This document shows positions 1 to 5,184 of a stretch of 5,930 bases of DNA, piece by piece. The notes below the pieces were generated by a model. The model searched no databases and was not told the DNA's origin. It saw only the letters and a program-made list of their open reading frames with translations. The stretch lies in NCBI GenBank assembly GCA_937907715.1, contig CALERM010000072.1:1-5930 (forward strand), in the 5' to 3' direction. This DNA is from an uncultured Clostridia bacterium. Its GTDB lineage: Bacteria > Bacillota > Clostridia > Oscillospirales > Oscillospiraceae. The position numbers were made by a program, and so were the translations under genes. Numbering within the stretch: position 1 is the first letter of the stretch; each line of letters starts with the position of its first letter.

Positions 1-367
1 CGGCTACAGTGTGACGTTTACCTATCCGGACGGCGAGACGTACACATGGACGGAAAACGGGAATATTTCCAGCGGCTCGACAAGCCCTGATTTTGATTCC
101 GGAAAATACCCGGACGGCATGACGCTGGACCGCGTGCTGAAGCGGTCGCCAGCCGCGAAGCACGAAGAAAAGTCCACAAAGAGCTGGGGAATCATTCTGT
201 TTCTGCTGTTCGCCGGCGGTATCAACACCGCCTGCCCGCAGCTGACGTGGCATCTCGACGTCGGCTGGAAGGTCAAGAACGCAGAGCCGTCTGAGGCGGC
301 GCTTGCGTGGAGCCGCGGCACAGGCATTGTGATGCTTGTCATTGCGGCAATTATGCTCCTTGTCTGA
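1..367 (+). CDS. Small two-helix membrane protein, DUF6199-like (5' end cut off)
   Basis: The reading frame is open from the window edge (first full codon at 2) to TGA at 365-367, giving 121 visible residues. A GTG at 11 has no ribosome binding site and the frame continues upstream of it, so the true start lies outside the window. The visible part has a soluble, aromatic- and Gly-rich segment (FTYPDGETYTWTENG), a Lys-rich linker (KHEEKSTK), then two hydrophobic helices (WGIILFLLFAGGI and the C-terminal GIVMLVIAAIMLLV) separated by a short loop with GWKVKNAEPSEAALAWSR. The pattern of helix, 'W+.k.AEPS.aal', helix resembles the small DUF6199 membrane proteins common in Firmicutes. That assignment is from memory of the pattern. 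No biochemical function is known to me. The gene converges on the leftward block and ends at a terminator. Confidence 0.7.
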   Translation, partial: GYSVTFTYPDGETYTWTENGNISSGSTSPDFDSGKYPDGMTLDRVLKRSPAAKHEEKSTKSWGIILFLLFAGGINTACPQLTWHLDVGWKVKNAEPSEAALAWSRGTGIVMLVIAAIMLLV

Positions 368-373
368 ATACGG

Positions 374-410
374 AAAATCCGGCGGCTCAAGTGGAGCTGC
401 CGGATTTTTT
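374..410. terminator. Bidirectional intrinsic terminator between convergent genes
   Basis: The left arm 374-388 pairs with the right arm 394-408 over 15 positions (one G-T wobble at 384/398) around a 5-base loop at 389-393. On the + strand the stem runs into six T's (405-410), serving the gene that ends at 367. On the - strand the stem ends in four T's (complement of 374-377), which serves the TSUP genes less strongly. The TGA stop of the second TSUP gene (387-389) lies at the loop edge, so the right arm is also coding sequence. Confidence 0.85.
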
Positions 411-767
411 GCCCTTGAAGAAGACCTCACTGATGCCGACGAGGACCAGAAAGCCGCCAAAGAGCTTTCGCAGCAGCGCCGTGTCCATGCTTCCGGCGAG
501 CAGCGCCCCGGGGATAGCGGTCAGACACCCGGCAATTGCGGCGGGGACGACCGCCTTCCAGACGATCTGTTTGTTTTTGACGTGAAAGATGAGCGAGCAT
601 CCGGCGGCGGGCAGAAAATACAGAAGATTGATGCCCTGCGCGGTGCGCTGGTCCATGGAAAGAACCGCCGTCAGCCAGACCATCAGAAGCGAGCCGCCTC
701 CGATGCCGAACCCGGACAGCACGCCGCAGACAAGCCCTGCCAGCACGGCAGCAAAAAAATCTACCAT
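387..767 (-). CDS. Half-size TauE/SafE (TSUP) family permease subunit, second of a pair
   Basis: This 126-residue, very hydrophobic protein has about four membrane segments. Its glycine signature GFGIGGG (residues 19-25), after AGLVCGVLS, is the hallmark of each repeat of the TauE/SafE (TSUP) family, whose members export or import sulfite, sulfonates and other organic anions. Typical family members have about 250 residues with two such repeats, and this gene encodes only one. ATG at 767 overlaps the TAG of the upstream half gene (761-763) by 7 bases, which implies translational coupling. GAGG sits 8 bases upstream of the ATG. The likely function is to pair with its neighbour to make one transporter in the cytoplasmic membrane. 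The substrate cannot be read from sequence. The last seven residues (KKSGSST) are encoded by the terminator stem. Confidence 0.85.
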   Translation of the reverse strand: MVDFFAAVLAGLVCGVLSGFGIGGGSLLMVWLTAVLSMDQRTAQGINLLYFLPAAGCSLIFHVKNKQIVWKAVVPAAIAGCLTAIPGALLAGSMDTALLRKLFGGFLVLVGISEVFFKGKKSGSST

Positions 768-1129
768 AGCAGCAGCCTCGCGCCGCCAAAGAGAATCAAG
801 AGCCCCAGCGCAATGTGTAAAACCCGCGCCGAGACCTTCCGGAACCAGAGCCCCGCCAGCACGCCGCCGCCTGCGCCGCCGAGCAGATATGGAAGCGCGG
901 CTTTGATATCCAGCGCGCCGTTTTTTGCGTAAATGACGAGCGAGACGATGGTCAGCGGCAGAATGATGCTGATGGCGGAGGAAAACGCCTGCTTATCGGC
1001 AAGCCCCACCAGAACAATCAGCAGCGGCACGACGAGCATCCCGCCGCCCGCGCCGAAAAAACCGTTGACAAAGCCTGCCAGACCTCCGGTCAGAAGCACC
1101 TTCCACAGGGCAAAGCTTGCTTCCTGCAT
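761..1129 (-). CDS. Half-size TauE/SafE (TSUP) family permease subunit, first of a pair
   Basis: This 122-residue membrane protein has about four hydrophobic segments and the TSUP glycine signature GFFGAGGG at residues 23-30, followed by MLVVPLL. A second glycine-rich stretch, GGAGGGVLAG, lies at 84-93. It aligns by pattern with its downstream neighbour: glycine motif, 'K.....a..p...gg..g...G', then a terminal hydrophobic helix. The two genes are therefore a tandem duplication of the ancestral four-helix unit, not fragments of one interrupted frame. The start at 1129 is chosen because GGAGG (complement of 1136-1140) lies 6 bases upstream. The in-frame ATG at 1153 has no ribosome binding site. 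The gene follows tcdA by 57 bases, and an 8-bp inverted repeat in that gap overlaps its ribosome binding site. It probably acts as a hetero-oligomer with the next gene. Confidence 0.85.
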   Translation of the reverse strand: MQEASFALWKVLLTGGLAGFVNGFFGAGGGMLVVPLLIVLVGLADKQAFSSAISIILPLTIVSLVIYAKNGALDIKAALPYLLGGAGGGVLAGLWFRKVSARVLHIALGLLILFGGARLLLW

Positions 1130-1138
1130 AAAAATCCT

Positions 1139-1200
1139 CCCCAGACAAAGCAATTGGTTTTCCTAGCTTTGCCGGAGAGGCGTTTTTTATTCGTCTGGGG
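1139..1200 (-). promoter_or_regulatory. Inverted repeat in the tcdA-TSUP gap, overlapping a ribosome binding site
   Basis: CCCCAGAC (1139-1146) and GTCTGGGG (1193-1200) are perfect 8-bp complements that enclose the tcdA stop codon (1187-1189). A nested helix can form between 1147-1151 and 1166-1170 (AAAGC/GCTTT). In the leftward mRNA the outer stem takes up the first two G's of the GGAGG that serves the first TSUP gene, so folding could hinder its translation. No T-run follows, so this is not a standard terminator. Regulation is inferred, not shown. Confidence 0.4.
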
Positions 1201-1921
1201 CAGTCTGAGCCTGCGCAAGAAGCTGCCGGATGATATAGCCTGCGATCATCATGCCCGCGCACGGAGGCGTCCAGGAGACGGAGCCGGGCGGTGTGCGCTT
1301 CTCGTCCTCCTGACCGGGAAGCCTGCGGGGGGGTAAGGGAAGCTCGTCGCTTGCCAGCACGGTGTGGTGGTGGATGCCGCGCAGCCGCAGCTCCCGGCGC
1401 ATGACCTTTGCCAGCGGACAGCCGGAGGTTTTGCTCAGATCGGTGATGCGGAACTTCGACGGGTCCAGCCGGTTGCCGGTTCCCATGGAGCTGATGATCG
1501 GCACGCCGCGGCGGATGGCGGTTTCAATCAGATCGAGCTTGCTGCGCGTGGAGTCGATGCAGTCGGCAATGTAGTCGAAGCCGAGTGAGAAAAAGTCCTC
1601 GCGGCGCTCCGGCTCATAGAAGACGGGAAGATTTGTAACGCGGCAGGCGGGATTGATATCCAGAATGCGCGATGCCATGACGTCGGTTTTGCGCCTGCCG
1701 AGGGTCGAGTGCAGCGCGACGAGCTGGCGGTTGAGATTGGTGAGGGAGACGGTGTCGTGGTCAATGAGCGTGATGGCGCCCACACCCGCGCGCGCCAGCG
1801 CCTCCGCTGTGAAGCTTCCCACGCCGCCGACACCAAACACGGCGACATGACTGGCGGCGAGCCGCTGCAAGCCCGCGTCTCCCAGCAGCATCCGCTCCCG
1901 GTCAAATTGTGTCTCTGCCAT
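1187..1921 (-). CDS. tcdA: tRNA threonylcarbamoyladenosine dehydratase (TcdA/YgdL/CsdL family)
   Basis: This E1-like, ThiF-fold enzyme performs the ATP-dependent dehydration of t6A37 in tRNA to cyclic t6A in the cytoplasm. The 244 residues match the family's usual 240-270. Visible landmarks are the nucleotide-binding loop GVGGVG (30-35), an acidic segment DHDTVSLTNLNRQL (54-67) at the end of the Rossmann strand, CIDSTRSK (121-128) corresponding to the family's 'D(S)...K' adenylation site, SSMGTGNRLDPSKF (144-157), TSGCPLAKVMR (165-175), and the C-terminal GSVSWTPPCAGMMIAGYII. ATG 1921 is preferred over an upstream in-frame ATG at 1972 because AGGAGG (complement of 1926-1931) lies 4 bases before it and family N termini align there. 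That spacing is short. The gene lies just behind the foldase terminator, so expression depends on read-through or an unseen internal promoter. Other ThiF-like E1 enzymes are the alternative, but the CPLAKVMR segment favours TcdA. Confidence 0.92.
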   Translation of the reverse strand: MAETQFDRERMLLGDAGLQRLAASHVAVFGVGGVGSFTAEALARAGVGAITLIDHDTVSLTNLNRQLVALHSTLGRRKTDVMASRILDINPACRVTNLPVFYEPERREDFFSLGFDYIADCIDSTRSKLDLIETAIRRGVPIISSMGTGNRLDPSKFRITDLSKTSGCPLAKVMRRELRLRGIHHHTVLASDELPLPPRRLPGQEDEKRTPPGSVSWTPPCAGMMIAGYIIRQLLAQAQTAPDE

Positions 1922-1934
1922 AGGTCCTCCTGTC

Positions 1935-1960
1935 AAAAAGGGCTGCCTTGCGGCAGCCCC
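1935..1960 (-). terminator. Intrinsic terminator behind the foldase gene
   Basis: A perfect 8-bp GC-rich stem (1940-1947 with 1952-1959, 4-base loop) is followed on the - strand by five T's (complement of 1935-1939). It lies 20 bases beyond the foldase stop codon and only a few bases before the tcdA ribosome binding site. Confidence 0.9.
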
Positions 1961-1979
1961 ATGAATCGTCATTCAAAGC

Positions 1980-3473
1980 TTACTTGGTCACAAAGCGCAT
2001 GCCAAAGGAGACCGTCTCATAGCTTGCGTTCTCGGTGACGGAGGTGAGCCAGTCGGAGTAGGCGTTGCTGCGCTGCTCGTCCTCGACCAGCTTCATGCGG
2101 TAGTTCGTGCCAAAGCCGGAGAAGTACATGACGTGGTAGCCGTAGGTGCTTTCCACGATGCCGGTGTCGCCGACCTGGCGACCGTCTTCGAAGCACCAGT
2201 TCTCAAACGGTTCTACCATCTGACCCGGCGTGATGTCCTCATAGCGGGCAGACTCTGCGGCAGTGCCGTCTGCATAGGCGGCGTCGCCGATGGCAGCGAA
2301 AGCGTCCTCGGTGTGCTCGCCAGCCTCATACTCGGCAAGCAGCTTCTCGGCGGTTTCCTTTGCGGTCGCCATCGCCTCTTCGTCGGTGGTATCCGAGACG
2401 GAGATCAGGATGTGGCGGACGTTCGGAAGCGCATAGTCGTGCGTGTCGCGGCTTTCAAAAATCGCAACATAATACGTACCGCTGGACTCAACGCAGGTGG
2501 CGTCGCCGGTCTTGCGGGCGGTGTCAAACAGCCAGGTGGAAAGCTCCGAGTCGGAGTAACCGACGTCGGTGCGCAGGGTGTAGCTGTCGTCTTCGTAGCT
2601 TTCCTTGTCGTCCTCGGAGGCATGGTCGTAGGCAGCCTGAATGAACGCCTCATCGCCTTCCTCGGCGGCGGCAAGCAGCTCGTCGGCAGCGGTCTTCTTC
2701 AGCTCCGCCAGCTTTTCCTCGTCTTCCTCGTCAAACAGCGCGTCGGTCACAGCAAACACGCGGTAGTCGACGGTGTCATAGGCATTGGGGTCGGCAGCAT
2801 AGTCTGCTGCAAGCTCGTCTTCGGTGTAGACGGGCGTGTCGTAAACCTTCTGCGAGTAGTTGTTGGCGATGGTCTCGATGGCAAGGAACTCGCGGAAGTT
2901 CTTCTCGTTGCAGCCTGTGCCGTACATGGCGGTAATGTAGCCGTTCACGTTGGAATAGCCGTAGTAGGTGGCGTAGATGCCAAGGTTCGCGACGGTGTCG
3001 TCGATGCTGGACTGATCATCGTCGGAAAGCGTCTCGCCGTTTGCAATCGCCTCGTCGTAGATGGCGAAGGTGCGCGCCGCGCTGTTCAGACCCTGCTCAA
3101 TGAGAGTGTCTGCCCAGGTGATGCCGTTTTCTTCGTCATAATACTGCTCGTCGAGCGGCGTGTCGGAGTCGATCATATAACTCATCATGTCGCCGTACTG
3201 GCTGCTCATGGAGTTATAGGCTTCCTTATAGAAATAGTTCACCATGGCAGGCGTGAGCTTGTGACTGCCCACGGTTGCGGCGGTCGTGTGACCGGCAAAA
3301 TAGCCGCTGGTCAGCATGGAGAAAAAGGCGACAATGGCAATTACCAATACAAGGCAGATGATGCCGATGGTCCATTTCAGACCCTTGCTCATACCCTTTT
3401 TGGCGGGCGTGGCGGGGGCTTCGGCAGAAGCGTTCAGTTCCTTGCGCTTGTTCTTTTCGCGCGATGCGCTCAT
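1980..3473 (-). CDS. Membrane-anchored parvulin-type peptidyl-prolyl isomerase (PrsA/SurA-like foldase)
   Basis: This 497-residue protein should help fold secreted proteins outside the membrane. Residues 1-32 are Lys-rich and cytoplasmic. Residues 33-53 (GIICLVLVIAIVAFF core) form one membrane anchor with no lipobox cysteine, unlike Bacillus PrsA, which is a lipoprotein. Residues 60-230 are a helical SurA_N-like chaperone region (TLIEQGLNSAARTFAIYDEA). About 232-345 may be a worn or divergent first parvulin domain. Residues 350-452 are a recognisable PpiC/rotamase domain, with NVRHILIS (351-358), PGQMVEPFENWCF (416-428) and IVESTYGYHVMYF (439-451). The extracytoplasmic part is very acidic. 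ATG 3473 follows GAGAGG (3485-3490) at 11 bases, a rather long gap, but no better in-frame start exists. It has its own promoter at 3549-3577 and terminator at 1935-1960, so it is probably monocistronic. The isomerase domain is well supported; the precise subfamily name is not. Confidence 0.88.
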   Translation of the reverse strand: MSASREKNKRKELNASAEAPATPAKKGMSKGLKWTIGIICLVLVIAIVAFFSMLTSGYFAGHTTAATVGSHKLTPAMVNYFYKEAYNSMSSQYGDMMSYMIDSDTPLDEQYYDEENGITWADTLIEQGLNSAARTFAIYDEAIANGETLSDDDQSSIDDTVANLGIYATYYGYSNVNGYITAMYGTGCNEKNFREFLAIETIANNYSQKVYDTPVYTEDELAADYAADPNAYDTVDYRVFAVTDALFDEEDEEKLAELKKTAADELLAAAEEGDEAFIQAAYDHASEDDKESYEDDSYTLRTDVGYSDSELSTWLFDTARKTGDATCVESSGTYYVAIFESRDTHDYALPNVRHILISVSDTTDEEAMATAKETAEKLLAEYEAGEHTEDAFAAIGDAAYADGTAAESARYEDITPGQMVEPFENWCFEDGRQVGDTGIVESTYGYHVMYFSGFGTNYRMKLVEDEQRSNAYSDWLTSVTENASYETVSFGMRFVTK

Positions 3474-3548
3474 TCAGGATCATTCCTCTCAAGTATTCTT
3501 ACGTTCCGCCCGGGGGCATGACACGCCCCGACAGGCGATACTCAACGT

Positions 3549-3577
3549 ATTATACAGAAAAAGCCACGTACTTGCAA
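3549..3577 (-). promoter_or_regulatory. Sigma-A-type promoter for the foldase gene
   Basis: On the - strand TTGCAA (3577-3572) and a perfect TATAAT (3554-3549) are separated by exactly 17 bases. The predicted start near 3542 gives a leader of about 68 bases. The leader contains a small GGGGC/GCCCC hairpin (3513-3517 with 3525-3529). Confidence 0.8.
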
Positions 3578-3596
3578 GCGTTTCTTTCGGAAATTC

Positions 3597-3650
3597 AAAA
3601 ATTCGTAATTTTTCCGGCTTTTCCCCGGAAATTGCACCGGAAACCGGAAA
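3597..3650. repeat. Cluster of short inverted and direct repeats between divergent promoters
   Basis: A perfect AT-rich palindrome (3597-3603 with 3607-3613, 3-base centre) is followed by the 7-mer TTTCCGG (3611-3617) and three copies of its complement CCGGAAA (3625-3631, 3637-3643, 3644-3650), the last two in tandem. It lies upstream of both the foldase and sdpR promoters. A role in DNA binding or simple repeat drift are both possible. Confidence 0.5.
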
Positions 3651-3699
3651 AGCAGCCTCGCAAATGGGGCGGGACCGGCAGTTTTTTCGGGCGGTCCGG

Positions 3700-3728
3700 T
3701 TGACAGGCGCAGATGTTTCGTGTATTCT
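3700..3728 (+). promoter_or_regulatory. Promoter of the sdpR-sdpI-like operon
   Basis: A perfect -35 TTGACA (3700-3705) is followed after 17 bases by TATTCT (3723-3728, four of six consensus matches). A TATAAT at 3728-3733 is 22 bases from the -35, too far to be its partner. The predicted start at about 3735 falls inside the candidate operator. The inverted repeat GGACCG (3672-3677)/CGGTCC (3692-3697) ends two bases before the -35. Confidence 0.75.
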
Positions 3729-3732
3729 ATAA

Positions 3733-3755
3733 TTAACAATTCAGTTAAATGTTAA
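3733..3755 (+). promoter_or_regulatory. Candidate operator for the ArsR/SdpR-type repressor
   Basis: TTAACA (3733-3738) and TGTTAA (3750-3755) are perfect 6-bp inverted arms separated by 11 bases. They cover the transcription start region and abut the AAAGGAG ribosome binding site of the repressor gene. Size and position suit an ArsR-family dimer acting as an autorepressor. Assignment is by position and symmetry only. Confidence 0.55.
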
Positions 3756-3768
3756 AGGAGAATGCGCC

Positions 3769-4053
3769 ATGGGCTTGCAGCAGACCTTAAAAGCGCTTGC
3801 CGACCCGATTCGCCGGGAGATATTGAATCTGCTGAAAAAAGGGCGCATGCCGGCAGGGGAGATTACCGCGCATTTTTCCGTATCTGCGCCGGCGATTTCC
3901 CGGCACCTGTCGGTGCTGAGGGAAGCGGACCTGGTCCGCGACACCCGGGAAGGAAAGTTTATTTATTATGAGATCAACACCTCCGTTCTGGAGGAGACGA
4001 TGCTCTGGCTTGCGGATTTGAAAGGAGATGGAAACAATGCTGCGGGAAAATAA
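3769..4053 (+). CDS. sdpR: ArsR-family winged-helix autorepressor, SdpR-like
   Basis: This 94-residue DNA-binding protein has the ArsR fold throughout: helix 1 (QQTLKALADPIRREILNLL, 4-22), the helix-turn-helix with recognition helix SAPAISRHLSVLREA (39-53), and the beta wing ending in GKFIYYEIN (62-70). It has no cysteines and lacks the ELCVCDL metal site, so it is not a metal sensor. The LADPIRREIL...AISRHL pattern with an SdpI gene directly downstream is typical of SdpR, the repressor of the Bacillus sdpRI operon. ATG 3769 has AAAGGAG (3754-3760) 8 bases upstream. The stop overlaps the next gene by 17 bases, which implies translational coupling. It likely represses its own promoter through the TTAACA/TGTTAA repeat. 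In B. subtilis SdpR is drawn to the membrane by ligand-bound SdpI. Whether that happens here is inferred. Confidence 0.87.
   Translation: MGLQQTLKALADPIRREILNLLKKGRMPAGEITAHFSVSAPAISRHLSVLREADLVRDTREGKFIYYEINTSVLEETMLWLADLKGDGNNAAGK
4023..4027 (+). promoter_or_regulatory. Ribosome binding site that decides the sdpI-like start
   Basis: AGGAG directly abuts an in-frame ATG at 4028, too close to serve it, and is 9 bases from the next in-frame ATG at 4037. The start at 4037 is therefore chosen. The site lies inside the 3' end of the repressor gene. Confidence 0.8.
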
Positions 4054-5122
4054 AAGAAAGCTGTTTTTGTCGTCGGCGGTGATTCTGCTGCCGGTTCTGT
4101 TTGGACTGATCGTGTGGAACAGGCTGCCCGGCACGCTGATCACCCATTGGGGCGCGGACGGGAATGCGGACCGGACTGCGGCAAAAGCGCTGGCTGTTTT
4201 CGGTCTGCCGCTGGCGTATTTGCTTGTACATCTGATCTGTCTGTGGGTTACCCTGCGCGATGGAAAGCAGGCGCGGCAGAGTCCTAAAGCGCTGGGGATG
4301 ATTTTCTGGATTCTGCCGGTCTGTTCGCTGCTTACAAGCGGCATGATGTATCGGGCTGCGCTGGGCGAAGCACTGCAGATCACGGCGATTGTACCGGTTC
4401 TGCTGGGTGTGCTGTTTGTCTGGATCGGCAATTATCTTCCCAAGCTGCGGCAGAACAGCACGCTGGGCATCAAGGTCTGCTGGACGCTGGGCAATGAAGA
4501 AAACTGGAACCGGACGCACCGGTTTGCCGGGAAGGTGTGGGTCGTCGGAGGATTGCTTCTGCTGCTGGGCGCGCTTCTTCCGCTGGGGGCGATGATCTGG
4601 GTGATGATCTGCGTGACGGCGGCGCTGGGCCTTGCACCGATTGCATATTCTTATTCTATCTATCGGCAGCACCGGAAAGAAGGCATTGCCTATACGCCTG
4701 CGCCCAGGAGCCGGGCGGAAAAAATCACCGCCAGAATCACCGCGGTCATTGTCTGCGTGATTCTGCTCGGCACCGCGCTGCTGCTGTTTACCGGCAGACT
4801 GGAGGTAAGCTGCGGCGACACAGCCCTGACGATTCACGCGACCTGGTGGGCGGACCTGCGGCTTGCGTATTCCGAAATCGATACGGTCGAATATCGCGAA
4901 GATCTGGATACCGGCGTGCGGACAAACGGCTTCGGCTCAGCGAAATTCTCGCTGGGCACGTTCCGCAACGACGAGTTCGGGTATTACACGCTGTATGCCT
5001 ACACAAAGGCGACGGAGTTTGCCGTATTGACGGCAGATGGTAAAACCCTCGTCATCGGAATGGAGGACGCGGAAAAGACACGGGAAATTTACGACGGAAT
5101 TCTTGCGCGGATACACAGATGA
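4037..5122 (+). CDS. sdpI: SdpI-family membrane protein with N-terminal DUF1648 and a C-terminal PH-like domain
   Basis: In B. subtilis SdpI gives immunity to the SDP toxin and signals its presence by sequestering SdpR. This 361-residue protein is much longer than that 207-residue SdpI. Domains in order: a first membrane helix (about 9-27) with the DUF1648 motif THWGADGNAD (36-45); helices near 53-72, 86-104 and 115-133; the SdpI signature GNYLPKLRQN (131-140), LGIKVCWTLGNEENW (143-157), THRFAGK (160-166); helices near 168-208 and 230-251; and a soluble C-terminal domain (252-361) with YSEIDTVEY, GFGSAKFSLGTFRNDEFGYYTLYAY and a final helix DAEKTREIYDGILARI, resembling small bacterial PH domains. 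About seven helices and a basic N terminus would place that domain outside the cell, though the helix count is uncertain. It is translationally coupled to the repressor. No toxin genes are visible. Confidence 0.87.
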   Translation: MLRENKRKLFLSSAVILLPVLFGLIVWNRLPGTLITHWGADGNADRTAAKALAVFGLPLAYLLVHLICLWVTLRDGKQARQSPKALGMIFWILPVCSLLTSGMMYRAALGEALQITAIVPVLLGVLFVWIGNYLPKLRQNSTLGIKVCWTLGNEENWNRTHRFAGKVWVVGGLLLLLGALLPLGAMIWVMICVTAALGLAPIAYSYSIYRQHRKEGIAYTPAPRSRAEKITARITAVIVCVILLGTALLLFTGRLEVSCGDTALTIHATWWADLRLAYSEIDTVEYREDLDTGVRTNGFGSAKFSLGTFRNDEFGYYTLYAYTKATEFAVLTADGKTLVIGMEDAEKTREIYDGILARIHR

Positions 5123-5123
5123 C

Positions 5124-5158
5124 AAACGGGGTAAGGCTTGCAGCCTTACCCCGTTTTT
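5124..5158 (+). terminator. Intrinsic terminator of the sdpR-sdpI-like operon
   Basis: A perfect 14-bp stem (5124-5137 with 5143-5156) with a 5-base loop ends in a run of five T's (5154-5158), directly after the TGA at 5120-5122. On the - strand the stem is followed only by TTTG, so it may also stop leftward transcripts, less efficiently. Confidence 0.93.
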
Positions 5159-5184
5159 GACCATATGGAAATCCCCGCGAAAGC

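Noticed and set aside
336..932. A 198-codon open frame on the + strand
   Set aside because: It is antisense to both TSUP genes, has no good start signal, and encodes a hydrophilic sequence without recognisable pattern.
1171..1188. Possible + strand terminator (GCC/GGC followed by six T's)
   Set aside because: The stem has only three strong pairs and no + strand gene ends here.
2133..3521. A 462-codon open frame on the + strand
   Set aside because: It lies antisense to the foldase gene, which has a promoter, ribosome binding site, domain signatures and terminator. The + frame gives a low-complexity Val/Gly-rich product with no domain, as expected from the codon bias of the opposite strand.
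3974..4837. A 287-codon open frame on the - strand
   Set aside because: It is antisense to the sdpI-like gene and yields a Gln/Arg-rich product typical of shadow frames.
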